The notes below the pieces were generated by a model that was not told the origin of the DNA, searched no databases, and worked only from the letters and a program-made list of their open reading frames with translations. The translations under genes and the position numbers were made by a program. A DNA stretch of 64,000 bases from Ursus arctos (taxonomy: Eukaryota > Chordata > Mammalia > Carnivora > Ursidae), in the NCBI RefSeq assembly GCF_023065955.2, contig NW_026622852.1:10709423-10773422 (forward strand). The letters run 5' to 3'. Every line of letters begins with the position of its first letter. Positions within the stretch are counted from its first letter, which is position 1. Positions 1 through 11,835 of this stretch are shown piece after piece.

Positions 1-999
1 TTTTTTTAATCATTTGCCATCAAACAAATCCTATCAGTTCTTCTAAAGGAAAATAGAGTTTCAGGGGTATCTGGTGCTCGTATAGGCCAGAAACAACAGA
101 CTCAAGGCCCAGCCTGGGGTCCATGTGTACCCTAACCATGGGCACATGACCCACCCTTTGTTCCTTTGGTGCTTCTGCTGCCATTACCCTCATGTGAGCC
201 TTTCATTTCGGGAGGAAAGGAAGCAGAGAGAAGTCAATCCCACAGGTGGTTTGCTCTGGGCTGCTAGCCTTGATCTCTGCTTTTAACACCGGGCCTCACC
301 AGGGGCCTGGGCAGTGACGCGTGAGCCTTAAATAGTTATACTGCTAAAGGTCTTTGAAGGCCAAAGTCACTGAGCATTGGTGTTTGGATTCTCTTGAACT
401 TAGGAGCATGTTATTAAACATATAATATAAAAAATCAATAACCACTGAATTATCTGGAGTAAAAGTGGTAGATTCCACATCAGCATATAGATATACAATT
501 ACTTCCCTATGATTGAACTTATATTTATGTATTTTAACAGATCCCATTGTAGGGCTTTTGTAATTAGGATATTTTATTTGTCGCCCATTTTTCTACAGTC
601 CCAACAAAAGAGGAAGAATGTATTTCTACTCAACCCTTTACTTGTCAGTTTGGGGTTGATTCAAAATCTCATTTACAGAAGACACTGAATGAAAAACCAC
701 TGAAATGTAAGGACAAAAGCCTCTGTGGTGGGGTTTTTCTCTTCTTCTTCTTTTCATTGTTATCATTTCTCTTCTAAATTAAACGTGAAATTGATGAGAA
801 TTAGACTGTCTGCAAGATAGAGAAGCAATCGCTTAAATAATGACATTCAAATAGATCATTTTTCAAAACACCACCTTTGCTCAACTGGGTCAAACGCAGA
901 GACCCACTGTGGCCAGCTTTGGTGGGCAGCACCCTCCCTCTTACTTTCTGTTGGTGCTTGAGCAAGAACGCCTCCCATCTGGACATCCTCTGCTGTGGG

Positions 1000-1052
1000 A
1001 GTGTGTGTGTGTGGTGTGTGTGAGTATGTGAGCGTGTACGTGTGTCTGTGTG
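1000..1052. repeat. GT-rich microsatellite
   Basis: Impure (GT)n with GTGTGGTG, GAGTATGTGAGC and GTGTCTGTGTG interruptions. Confidence 0.85.
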
Positions 1053-1269
1053 AAAGGGGGAGTGGGAGGGAGTCAGCACAAGAGAGCTTTCATTTCTTAA
1101 AATGATGTTAATTTCTTCAGTTCACAAAAAAGAAAATTTTGTCGATTAAGAAAAAAAAAAACCAAGATGAGTGCCAGACACAATTTCTATCCTCCCTCTC
1201 AGAATTCAGTCTTTAGGTCTATAAGCCAAGCTGTGCCCTCTTCCTCTCTCCACCAAAATCATGCCGTCT

Positions 1270-1570
1270 GGTTTCCTACCTTGTGAAATATTATCGACCC
1301 GCTTGAAATGAAAGTGGGCTGTAAATTAATGCACGCGACGTTGTCTCCCATCGGATGGATGGCTGGGGCTGGAAAGCCACAGCTTTTAGAATGTTAAATA
1401 TTTATGGTTATCATTTCAACCAAAATATGAACTTGCACGAAGGAGAACATGATGCAGACCACACTGAAAATGTTTGCCTCGCTTACTGTGCCTTTGGAGA
1501 AACGAGAAAAATAGGGCCCGTGCGGATGTGCACCTTGTCTAGGAACTTAAAAATGCTCCCGGAAGAGAAA
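1270..1570. other. Candidate conserved non-coding element
   Basis: Single-copy sequence containing CGACCCGCTTGAAATG, GTAAATTAATGCACGCGACG and TTAAATATTTATGG, with several CpGs retained in AT-rich DNA and no repeat signature. The call is by texture only. Confidence 0.3.
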
Positions 1571-3964
1571 TGAAGAGTCTTACAGCCAATGACTGGAAAG
1601 AGCAGTCAGGGTCCCAGAGGACTGGTTCCCGTGTTTCCGACTTGAGAAATGAGAGCCTCATTTAGACTGTTCGCTTTTCCACCCTTGCATCTGGCTGAGT
1701 TCCTCACGCTCTCAACCCCACCCCCAATCATGGAAGTGAGTCGCCCACCAAGTGTTCTTCTGTAAGACATTGCTGTGGATCATTTACTGCAGAAAATGAT
1801 TGTTTTATCTTTGTTATCATTATTGTTGGGATTTTAAATCCCTGAAGCTAAATATTTGAGATTTGTTGTTAACTACAGATCTTTCAGCAATTAGAGATTT
1901 GTTAAAGCTCGAAGATATTTTTGAACATAAAGCAGTATTGTAGGGGATGGAAATGAATTCTCTTTTGGACTTCATTACCATGAGGGAGGGAATTTACCTC
2001 CCAAGTCTTGGAAAAGAACACAAAATAATTTTATTTTCATGGCCAAAAATATTAAGAAGAAAAATCAATAAATTCACAATGTAATTTGTAATTGAAAGGT
2101 GGGCCAGTGAATTTAGAAACCCCTGCAAAGGGACAATATATCAAAGATGTCCTCGAGACATCGGTTGGGTTCCAGAAAGAGTGGCACTATACATACTGAC
2201 ACACTCCACTAGATGGTTCCTGCCTGAAAGCCTTCAAAACCTTTGAAGCCAAGGTAGAATAATCACTTATAGCTCTGCCTTAATCTTAAAAAAAGTTAAG
2301 GTGGCTTACAAGGATGTGAAAGGTGTTCCAGGATTAAATAACACATATGCCAAGTATTAAAATTTGGGATGAAGAGAGTAAGCTTAAGGCAGTAGGATGG
2401 ACTCAAGAAGTAACCGCATTCACCAAATGCCTGCCGTTAAGGATTTCAGGTTGGACGATAGGTGGTTCATGAATTTGACTCCGAGCTACCTAGCAGCCAC
2501 CATGAAGAGGGAAACATGAAAGTTAATGAGACTTAGTGTCTGTAAAGCAAAAATAAACCAGTTGTTCAAGGAAGCAAGGTAGCCATTCCTGGTGCTCAGA
2601 CCAATCAAATAACTCTCCTAAGGGTCCTGGTAAAGGAATCAATTCCATCTTTGATGATAGCAATAAGTTTCATGCTCTGTCTTTAATGAGAAGAGGAGGC
2701 CAAATTTTGGTCAATGACACACAGGTAATTGGGCTTCCAAAGAAGCTTTCAAGGTCTTGTCTGTCGGTTAGGATAGGGGAGTCAGGTCTAGTCCTTCTGA
2801 GAATTATAGTCCATACACACTCTTCCGCAAAGTACACATGCAGTTGGACAGACAGATTTTGACTATGTTCTCCAATAACAGTATTTTGAAAGTTGGGAAT
2901 TTCTGTAGGGTGGACACACATTACGTCCAGCGTATGTCCTCCAAAGAATGGCATGCTAGCCTTCACCAAAATGGTGGCTATGATTTTGTGGAGGCTCCAA
3001 TACCCCGCTATTGATTAATGGGTTAAATTGGTGACTGTTATGGTGATAAAATTACTTCATTGTCAGCCAAACCTCTAAAGACTTTCTTTTTCTCGCCATG
3101 AAATAAAAAGATCTTTCCAAGAATAAATATGGTAACTAAAATGCATCTATTTCTTGTCTGTGAGAACTCTTCCCTTCTCCTGGCATAGCAAGTCACACCA
3201 TTTAGAAAGTCGTTCCTCTTCTTCTCCCAAATCGTGTATTTGTAGCTGGGGTCTAAAATCATAGTACTCTCACCCGTTGGCCACGAATGATTTGCCTATG
3301 AGTGGCACATGATCTGAACTAGGCTGATCAGAATTCTTTTCTGGGATGTCTCAAACTGGAGCCTGGAAAAGAGTTTCAGGCCCTGTTTGGTGGTGGAATT
3401 GTTAGGTGCAGGCTCCCTTGGGAATGTCTCATATATGTTCCCCTGTTCAGTTAGGGGATAGTTTGTGTTCCCATAGCTTATTCTCAAGGATTCTACAAAT
3501 AATAAAAGGGTGAATTCCAGGCTTGTGAGCACCAGCGTGGGCCTCACATTCTACTGTTTCCAGCCCCAGACTGACATCTAACACAGCTTTACTGTGTCAC
3601 ACTCAGAACCACAAGGCTCCTTGACCTTGAAATATTTCTAGCAAGTGTTTAATCAAGGCTGTTTGGCAGCTTATATGATTTAGAGCCAGTTATATCTGAA
3701 TCAACAGTCAAACTAGTGTTTTCATAGTCGTTGTAAATTGGGACAATCTCCCCTTAAAGAACCATATCTCTCCAACTTTCAATTACAAAGGAAGAATGGG
3801 AGACCAGATTTTTGTGTTAGGTAACATGAGTTGATTTGAACGTGGCGATTCATGCATGAAGAACCCAGTCTGTAATCCAAGCAAACACATTTTTAACTTG
3901 TTTAAATGGAGGTTAGTAACTCAGAGCTGGGTCTCTGTCATAATTTTCCATATTCCATTGATTC

Positions 3965-3990
3965 TAAAATGCTGTTTTTCCAGCATTTTA
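3965..3990. other. Perfect 10-bp inverted repeat
   Basis: TAAAATGCTG (3965-3974), loop TTTTTC, CAGCATTTTA (3981-3990). No known element was recognised around it. Confidence 0.9.
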
Positions 3991-4149
3991 ACACCCCTGA
4001 TAACAGAATGTGATTGAAACTGGATGGGGTACTGTAGTTGGCAGCATTTTTCTTTCTTAATGATAGGATCTTACAACCAATAACACTTTTGTTTGATAAA
4101 ATATGGCATTTAACCGGGAGGGCACATTTTCGTTGTCCCAGTATTTTCC

Positions 4150-4315
4150 AATAGGTTACTTCCTTTTCTCCTCACAAAAGCTCTGTGATGCAGGGCGAAT
4201 TCAGAAAGGCCCAGATGTGGGCCTAAATGTCCCCAGCTGTTATTGGCAGAGCTCAGCTTAGACTTTGGTGTTCTGGAGTCCCATGCAGAGTTCTGCCCAT
4301 TGGATCAGATTCAGA
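4150..4315 (-). repeat. Probable MIR remnant, minus orientation
   Basis: CTCACAAAAGCTCTGTGATG followed by a 'gcagagctcagcttagactttgg' stretch matches the reversed MIR layout only loosely. Confidence 0.4.
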
Positions 4316-4659
4316 GCTCCAGATGAGAGGCACACACAACCACAGCTCTCTAGCTACCCCCAAATAGATTTGGGTTCATTATTTTGAGGCATTTCTAATA
4401 AAACTGGTGGGGAGTGTTGGGAGGGAGTAATTGACGACAAGAGGGATCAGTCTCTGTACCTCGAAATGACCAGATGTTTGATAATAATTTGGGGCATGTA
4501 TCCAACCTCACTGTTGTCTTTCAGAGTCTTCATTGAACACCAGGACGAGAAAGGAGATTGGTGAGACTCATTCCATGGTGGACACTGCTGCTTGATCCAG
4601 ATTTCTTTTCCATTAATTCTGTGTATCTGTCATTCAGAACGGTCCAGACAGCCCCTGCC

Positions 4660-4960
4660 AATCAAATGCAGTGCAGGAGGTGAAACCCCTTTGCTATCCT
4701 TGACTTTTAGCATAGAGTTCAACTCCCTTAAATCCCTTCTGACCTGGACACAACCTCCTTTTCCCATCTTGTCTCCTACCACTTCTCTATTCCATGCCAC
4801 AGGCAAGGGAAATGCTGACTGGCTCTAGGAATATGCCCTCAAGAAACTCCTTATTTCCCTTTCGTGCTTTCGTTCCACTCACAGCCCCACCTGGAAAAAG
4901 TCTTCTCCATCAGAAGTGAGCTGGTTGGGTTCTAAACTCCCATAGCACTCTGTCTTCTAC
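4660..4960 (+). repeat. Probable L2 LINE remnant
   Basis: The stretch with TAGAGTTCAACTCCCTTAAA, 'tctgacctggacacaacctcc' and 'tctcctaccacttct' resembles the L2-type coding remnant (…lalksLltWtqpp…) seen in many mammalian loci. Confidence 0.4.
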
Positions 4961-5102
4961 TACTTTTGCACTAGATATAAATTTGTTCCACCATATGAGG
5001 GCACAAATAACATCACATTTGATTCTGCCTCTTCCCCAGCAAACTATGTGAACCACCGCTAAGGGACGTGCCTCTGGACCAGTAGGTCCTACAAGAGTAG
5101 GC

Positions 5103-5355
5103 ATTGGTATAGTGGTCAAGGGCAAGGAGTCCAGGAGCCAGAACTAGAAGGATGAAATCCTGGCTCTGCTGCTTAACCATCCATAAAGACCTTGGACAAG
5201 AGACTTAACTTCTTTCCAGGTCAGTATTATCTACAAAAAGGGGATGATAATGAGATCTATGTCAGAGGGATTTGGTGAGGATTCATTTAGAGAACTTAGC
5301 CAGTGCTTGACACATAGTGAAGCTCAGTAGATGTCACCTATTAGTAGTATTGGCC
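5103..5355 (+). repeat. MIR SINE
   Basis: It follows the MIR order: ATAGTGGTCAAGGGCAAGGA, 'gaaatcctggctctgctgctta', CTTGGACAAGAGACTTAACTT, 'aaaaggggatgataatg' and the terminal 'cttgacacatagtgaagctcagtag'. Well preserved for this ancient family. Confidence 0.85.
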
Positions 5356-5779
5356 TTCCCTCCTGCTCTGTGTTGGGCTGTCTAAGATTTTAAGGACTCG
5401 AGGAAAGAAGAGCCATGCCTGGTCCTTCATCTTTGGTGGCTGCTGCCATCACCATAGTCCTGCTACTGCAGACAGCCTCCAGAGGTGCACCCTGCAGGGC
5501 TAAGTGCTGCCACAGCCCACTCCCCACCCAGGCTCCCAGGGCACAGGAGCTTAATAATCAAGCCGGATACCCATAGGCTGCCCTTTTAGAAGCCCTGCCA
5601 CCTGGCCCAGGGAGGATGGCAGGGAGTGGGCAGTTTCTGGCCTTCAGACCACCATCCCTAGTCATCCCCTTCCCATCTCCCAGGCTTTCTGTCCAAAGTC
5701 CAGCCCCAACACCCCCTACCGGGCAAGTCCCTATGTGGGGATTACACTGTAGTCAAAGGTTTGGGGGATGGGTGGGAGA

Positions 5780-5990
5780 AATTATGTTTTCATTCTTCTG
5801 TGCCTCCCCTAAGAGCAAAAATGAATATCCCATTCGATCATCCTGGCACATCTGGGTCCTACTTTGGATTAATGCGCATCTCTCTGCTACTAGAAGGTAA
5901 GCTCCTTGTGGGTTGTACCAATGTCAGATTCACTCTGTTTTCCCTCTATGTTATGCCCAGAGTCCTGATTCTATGAATACTGACGGCAGA
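5780..5990 (+). repeat. L2 LINE 3' end remnant
   Basis: AGAAGGTAAGCTCCTTGTGG followed by 'ttgtaccaatgtcagattcactctg' and 'tatgcccagagtcctgattctatgaata' matches the L2 3' end pattern (…gtaagctccttgagggcag…cccagtgcctag…). Confidence 0.55.
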
Positions 5991-7019
5991 GAATATCCAT
6001 CCAGGGACACCCCGCAACATTCAATTTCCCTTTTCCTGTAGCCACCCCCCACCCCCGAGGCAGGGGGTTAAAATGCTGCCAATACAGGTGGCCAGACTAG
6101 CGTCCTAGTCCCTCAAACCAGCCTTAAGTCCAAAAAGCATCACCTGCCATCAGTCTCCCGCCTCTTCCTCATCTCAACTTAATGAGCAAATAAGGAAAGA
6201 AAATTAAAGCAAAAAAAATTAAACAGCTTTAGCTAAGATCAATAGAATTCTATAAAGCTCTGGGCAGTGGTATTGAGTGAGCCCAGAGTCTCCCCTGCAT
6301 GTTGCATGTTAAGTTAACTTGTAAGAGAAATATGCTCTCGCTCAGCCTCATACCTTCCCCTCCATTGTGAAGGAGGAGGCAGGGAACACAAATTAAAATA
6401 ATGTTGATTTAGTTTTTAAAGGGAGTGCCCAGGAGCATTTTCTGCATGGCCAACTGAAAACTCCAGCCCCAGCTGCCCAGGCTCCCCCTCTGCACAATAC
6501 AAAGAGAGTATTTGATCCCCAGAGCTCAGCCCACGGGTGGATTTTTATTTTGTTTTGGGTTTTTTTATTTCCTTTACACCTTCCTCTGGATTTCACAATT
6601 TTAAATGGCAACTTGCAAATTCCTTTTCCGACAAAAGATCTCTACTTCAGTGCAGAGGGATTCCCTGGAATCCTTAGTCCTAACACATAGCGGTGCATGG
6701 TGCAGACACGTCACACGCAGGAAGCAGGTGGGGGAAAGTTGACAGTGCATCACAGGTATGGTATGGGTCAGGTGCCTTTTTGTCTGCTTAGGTGATGGCG
6801 AGCTGAGAAAACCAGGTCAGCAGGGCTGCTCCTGGCAATTCAGCTGCCTCCTCGAGCGCTGCGGACACCACGCTTCAAGTCCAACCCAGGCAGGCACTGG
6901 AAGCCATTCAAGCCCAAAGATTCAAGGTCCGTCCTTGTGAAATAGAAGCAGCCAAGGTCATGGTGATAGGCAACCGGGGCTTGAAATGGGGGCAGGGCAT
7001 TCAGGCAGACCTGTCCTCG

Positions 7020-7345
7020 AACCCCCTGCTCCCCCACTAATTGGCTGCACAAACTTAAGTTATTTAACCTCTCTAAACCTCAGCCTCCCATTTTTAAAAC
7101 AGAAATCATCATGCCTCCTACGCAGAATGGCGTTGAAGATTCAGGGGAATACAGCGTGTGAAGGGAGAATGCCAGGCATAGTGTAAATCCTCAGTAGATG
7201 TCGCCTTCCTTCTAAGGGGCGCCCTGTGAGCCTGGGAAGGGGTGACTGCACAGGGACCGTGGATTCTATTCTGAATTCCTCTCTGAATCTCCAGCACTTC
7301 ATACATGAAGCACAAATAGCTGAGTGACTGAATCACTACGTGACT
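7020..7345 (+). repeat. MIR followed by an L2 3'-end remnant
   Basis: The first part has 'taagttatttaacctctctaaacctcag' and 'atgccaggcatagtgtaaatcctcagtag', characteristic of MIR. From about 7230 the sequence (GACCGTGGATTCTATTCTGA, 'ctccagcacttcatacatgaagcacaaatagctgagtgactga') matches the L2 3' terminus. Confidence 0.65.
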
Positions 7346-7417
7346 AAAACAGTAGAGCGAATCCTTCTTTGCTGCTTTGTAAGTGACATATTTTCATATT
7401 ATAAAATTAACTCAGGT

Positions 7418-7602
7418 TCCTGGGTGGCTCGTTCGGTTAAGCGTCTGTCTTCGGCTCAGGTCATGATATCAGGGTCCTGGGATCGAGCCCAGCTTGGGGC
7501 TCCACACTCAGCGGGGAGTCTGCTCGTCCCTCTCCCCCAACCCCACCCCCCACGCGCTCGTGCTCGCTCTCTCAAATAAATAAATAAAATCTTAAAAAAA
7601 TG
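7418..7602 (+). mobile_element. Carnivore tRNA-Lys-derived SINE (CAN-SINE/SINEC)
   Basis: The body reads CTGGGTGGCTCGTTCGGTTAAG, then the ccttcggctcagg-type segment, a GATCGAGCCC B-box-like stretch, a pyrimidine-rich linker and an AAATAAATAAATAAAATCTT tail. Flanks ATTAACTCAGGTTC (7406-7419) and ATTAAGTCACGTTG (7603-7616) look like a diverged target-site duplication, suggesting an older insertion than its neighbours. Confidence 0.93.
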
Positions 7603-7639
7603 ATTAAGTCACGTTGAATGTAGAGTACTTAGAAAACCT

Positions 7640-8095
7640 AGATAATCAAAGAGAAGAAATAAAAATCATCTATAACCTTGCCAGTCAGAAATAGCTACCA
7701 TTACCATTTGGGTGTATGGCTTTCTGGGTACTTGTCAGCTTGTCGGCAGAGATATAAATATTTGTCAAAGCAAAATGGGACCATCTTGAAATGCTTCTCA
7801 TGTAACCTGGTTTGTTTATTTAAAGATGGCTCAAGAACATCATTCCATGTCATTCAAGTCCTTCTACTAGGTTTTTAAGAGCTGAATAATATTCCAGCGA
7901 TTCAATATATCTGAATTTATGTAACTGGGCCCCTTTTGGATATTCGGGTTATTTGCAGTGTGTCCCTTTTATGAATGACACTGTGGTGAACCCCTTAGAC
8001 ATCTGTCTTGGTGACCGGATTTGCATATCATCTAAACATGAATCCCCGGAAATGGAATTGCTTTCCCCAGGAAAGGTCTGAGGTTGACCAGAAAG
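7640..8095. repeat. Old L1 (L1M-class) remnant
   Basis: The signature 'gctgaataatattccagcg', 'ttttggatattcgggttatttgcagtgtg', 'tatgaatgacactgtggtga' and GGAAATGGAATTGCTTT is the familiar old-L1 segment (…atattccattg…ggatatttgggttgtttcc…agtggaattgctggg…). Orientation was not determined with certainty. Confidence 0.6.
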
Positions 8096-8284
8096 GAATA
8101 TAAAAGAGTGGCATGGTGGGCACATACCTCACACAGCACCTTCCCAGGTAGCTGACTTCCCCTCCCAAGCACGCGGACCCCAGGGCCCAGCCCAGGGGGC
8201 ACCGAGAGCTACGCTGACCTGAGGAGTGGCCAGGGCTGGCCTACGGAAGGGGAGGAGGGGAGTGCAAGGCTAGAAAGAGGCCAG

Positions 8285-8450
8285 GTGCCCTCACCTCTGG
8301 CCGTTTGACTCCAGGCAAGTATTTTAATCATACTGAAGCTCCAGGAACTCTGTAAAATAAGAGTAATGATATTTTCCCATCAACTTTGGGGGCTGTTATG
8401 AGGAACTAATGAAAGGATATCTGTGAAAATGTTTTGCAAACAGCAAATGA
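8285..8450 (+). repeat. MIR remnant
   Basis: TGACTCCAGGCAAGTATTTT, 'ctgtaaaataagagtaatgatattt' and 'ggctgttatgaggaactaatgaaaggatat' follow the MIR order. Confidence 0.6.
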
Positions 8451-9134
8451 AATTAGGGAGGAGTTGCTCTACGGGCAGCTCTGGGAAATTGAGCAGTTTT
8501 TCCAATTCTCCAGAGACAATCTTCTCAGTGTGTGGCTTTGAGCTTTTGTTTGAAATGATATGAATTCCCAGAACATCAGGCACACCCATGGTCAAATGCG
8601 AGCACAGAACACACCCAAGCCAAGGGTGCTGGGAATCCTGGCCCCTTTCTGGCCCCCTATTCACCCTGAGGCCACCTTCCTTCCACCCGTGCGATCAGCT
8701 GCTTGTCTGTGGAAACTACAAACACCCCTTCACCAGCCCCCAAAGCAACAGCCTGGAACCTTCATCCATCTATCTCACCCAGTGTCTGAGGGAGGGAAAG
8801 AGGAAGGAGATACAGGCCCGCTGACCAATCTATGCAAGTCTTTTAGGCTCCTGGGAACAGTTCCTGATACCGCACAGTTTTGTTCCTGTGAGACCTTCAG
8901 GAGAGATGGCTAGGGCTGGCTTCCCTTCCAGCAGCCTCAGCCCCGAGTCTGGCACAGTGTCTCTACCAGGTCTCCTCCAGGGCACATTCATGTCGTGGAA
9001 GGGCTGGGAGGAGCATCAGAGGAACCAGAGACCAGCCACCGCGAAATACAATGGCTCTCTCCTGGTTGGCCAGGGCACCGCGCTCTGGTTTGGGCCAGAG
9101 CCCAATTTGCTTGGCTCTAAAGAATTGTGTTCTG

Positions 9135-9318
9135 CGGTGTCTGGGTGGCTCAGCCGTTAAGCGTCTGCCTTCGGCTCAGGGCATGATCCCAGCGTTCCGG
9201 GTTCAAGCCCCGCATCAGGCTCTTCTGCTGGGAGCCTGCTTCTTCCTCTCCCACTCCCCCTGCTTGTGTTCTCTCTCTCGCTATCAAATAAATATATAAA
9301 ATCTTTAAAAAAAAAAAA
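9135..9318 (+). mobile_element. Carnivore tRNA-Lys-derived SINE with clear target-site duplication
   Basis: The head (GTGTCTGGGTGGCTCAG), the CCTTCGGCTCAGG segment, the CT-rich linker and an AAATAAATATATAAAATC tail with poly-A are complete. The duplication AGAATTGTGTTCTG at 9121-9134 recurs as AGAATTATGTTCTG at 9319-9332 with one mismatch. Confidence 0.95.
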
Positions 9319-9389
9319 AGAATTATGTTCTGCCAACACAGAGGGGGCTTGGCCGTGGTGAGGGCATAGCTGGGCTGCTGATGGAGACA

Positions 9390-9680
9390 ATGCATTCATT
9401 CACAAGTTGGTAAAGAGAATTTTCTGGATGTTGGGGCCAGCGCTAAGCACTGGGGCTGCCAAGGTGCGAGGGGCAGCGTTCCGCCTCAAGGAGTGTTAAG
9501 AGCTTCTACCTTGCGGTCAGTCAGGGCCTTTGCCACCCGCCAGCTGTGACACCTTGGGCGAGTCTGTCAACTTTGCTAAGATTCTGGAAAGTGGGAATAT
9601 GGCATTTACTTACCTCACAGCGTTGTCGTGCGGATGAAATAAAATGATATTAAAGTAACTGAATATATTCCAGGGACAGC
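9390..9680. repeat. L2 3' end (minus) followed by MIR (plus)
   Basis: 9395-9490 resembles the reversed L2 terminus (gcgctaagcactggggctgc… cctcaaggagtg). 9500-9680 has 'agctgtgacaccttgggcgagtctg' and 'cttacctcacagcgttgtcgtgcggatgaaat', matching MIR. Confidence 0.6.
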
Positions 9681-10624
9681 CTTATTCTTCTCAGCCCATG
9701 TGTTTCGCACCCCTGCTCCCGGATGGTATCTCAGGCTGAGCCCAGAGCATCGCCAGTCACTGGTAGGCATTAGAAAAGTCTCGTCCTCAGAAACTGCTAA
9801 GTGCAGACCACTCTAATATTAAAACGTCCATTCCTCATTCAATGCAAAGCCCCTGTCTTTCCCCAGCTCAGGCCTACTGAGGCTCGGTAGCCTGAAGCTG
9901 GGAGATGGGGGGTTTTCTTCACTCTCGGAGTCCCTCCCCGACCACCCTCACCCCCCCCACCCCAGAGCTGTGGCAGGGACCGGGAAGAGAAGGGAAACGG
10001 CCAAATGGGTATAGGGAACGAGCTGGTGCTGTCGAGAGATCTCCATGGCAGGTATCTAAACCCCGACCTGTCCTCCGTGGGTACTCCAGTGCCTTTCTCC
10101 AGAACCCCACACTGGGACCTCTCACTCAGCGTGGCCCACGGACTCACAGGCTGGCCCTCAGCACCACCTCGGCGGGTGTACCTCTTCTCCCCAGCTCTCC
10201 CTGCACGACTGCCCACGCTGTCCACTTAGCTCGTGGGAAACTCAGCATCCTCACCTCTCAGACCCTGGGGGGTGCAAACACCCCCTCAGGCCTTTCTCCT
10301 CACTCTGCCACCCCTTGGACTTTTCCCTTCTTGGTGCCTCCAGCTGCCAGGGGATGCAGGTCAAGTTTTTGAAAGAATTCTCTCACCGGGTCCACTCCCA
10401 GAGAGGCTCAGGAAGGGTCGGGATGTTTCTTCAGTTCAACAATCATTCAGCTGGAAGGTGGAGCGGGGCAACAAATGATATGTCAGCTCCCCTCTGGCAA
10501 ACAGCCCCAAACTTGGGGTTCTCCCACCAGGACATGTATGCCCCTCCCCAACAGCCAATTTTCTTCAAAGAGTTCTTCATTCGCTCTGAGGACACTGAGG
10601 GTAGCTGATGCCGGCCCTTACTGT

Positions 10625-10855
10625 GAGCTGGGCGCTGTTCTCGGGGTTCCGTACACAGAGCTGCCTAGCCTCTATACAGTGACCCCCTTAATCCTCACAG
10701 CAGCCCTGTGCGGTAGATGCTATCATCACCCCCACTGTACAGATGAGCAAATGGGAGAACAGAGAGGTGATGTAACTTGGCCCAAGTCTCCCAGTTGGTG
10801 TGTGGCGAAGTGGGGATTCGAATTCAGGCTGTTTGGCTCCAGCTTCTAGCCAGAT
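10625..10855 (-). repeat. MIR SINE, minus orientation
   Basis: 'taatcctcacagcagccctgtgcggtag', 'cactgtacagatgagcaaatgggag', 'taacttggcccaagtctcccag' and GGGGATTCGAATTCAGGCTG are the reversed MIR landmarks in order. Well preserved. Confidence 0.85.
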
Positions 10856-11204
10856 TTCTAGTTACAAATTTCTAGTGCCCGTCTTCATCTTATATAGACT
10901 GGAGGCAAAGAATGGAATAAGGTGTCAGGAAAGACTGTAGTCATCTCAACACGAGCTGCAAATGTGTCGACCACCAGTCTTTGGAAGGCAGGGGTATTTA
11001 TCATCCCTTGTTCTCGGTTTTCAGTTAACCGAAAGGCCATAGACAATAATAGTCAAATTCCCATTAACAAACTGTTACACATATAGATCTCTTAGAAATT
11101 TGCCCACCATTCATTTACAATAAATAGAAGCTTCAAGGCTCAGAAGCTCCCGGTTTTAGAAGGACAGGATAAAGAGCACTGTAATGCAGTATAAATGCTG
11201 TGTG

Positions 11205-11335
11205 GTTTCACGCCATAAATTCCACAAATATTTACTGGACACTTATTATAGGCTGTTAGGGGCTGAAGATATAGGTGATCAGACTGGATACGTTCCCTAC
11301 CTTGTGGGAAATCCCTGCAACTGGGAAGGAAAGTA
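11205..11335 (-). repeat. L2 LINE 3' end remnant, minus orientation
   Basis: 'aaatatttactggacacttattataggctgttaggggctgaagatatagg' is the reversed L2 terminus (…tttattgagcacctactatgtgccaggcactg…ggatacag…). Confidence 0.6.
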
Positions 11336-11339
11336 ACCC

Positions 11340-11835
11340 CCAGAAAGAAGATATTTCTGTTACTTTTTGCTATGTAACAAACTACCCCAAACGTAGTGGC
11401 TCGAGATGACAACAGCCATTATCTGCTCATGATTCTACAACTTGGAGAAGGCTCAGAGGGGATAACGTAACTCTGTCCCATGTGCGTCTGCTGGGGTCTC
11501 TCAGGCTGCTTCTCTCAGGTGGGGAAATGTCCATGAAGGTGTTATCCACACAGCTAGTAATTGGTGCTGGATGAGAGCCAGTGTACCTTGGTTTTCCTCC
11601 ACGGGGCTTTCTTTCTCCAGTAGTCTGCATTGGCTTTCTTACCAAATAGTAGCCGGTTTCCCGGAGGAAAGTCCCAAGGGGACCATTGCACAAGCGCTTG
11701 TCGAGTGTCTGCTTACATCATGCTTGCTAATGTCTCATTGGCCAAACAAGCCCCGTGGCCAAGCCCAGAGTCCATAGGGGAGGGAACCGCACAGGAAAGT
11801 ATGGCTTCCTGGGGGCCACTGATGGAATAGTCTAC
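11340..11835 (-). repeat. Probable MaLR/MLT-type LTR remnant, minus orientation
   Basis: It opens with TTTTTGCTATGTAACAAACT-ACCCCAAACGTAGTGGCT and ends with 'cattggccaaacaagccccgtggccaagcccagag…ggggaac' and TAGTCTACCACA. This layout belongs to an abundant old mammalian LTR-like repeat; I cannot fix the subfamily. Confidence 0.5.

Noticed and set aside
2640..3560. A stretch with 74-99 codon minus-strand frames resembling a decayed LTR or DNA transposon
   Set aside because: Some phrases (for example ATGAGTGGCACATGATC) recall old repeats, but I cannot place a family or boundaries.
9905..10372. Overlapping plus and minus frames of 124-155 codons
   Set aside because: GC-rich, stop-poor sequence giving frames on both strands, with no recognisable product and no splice context.
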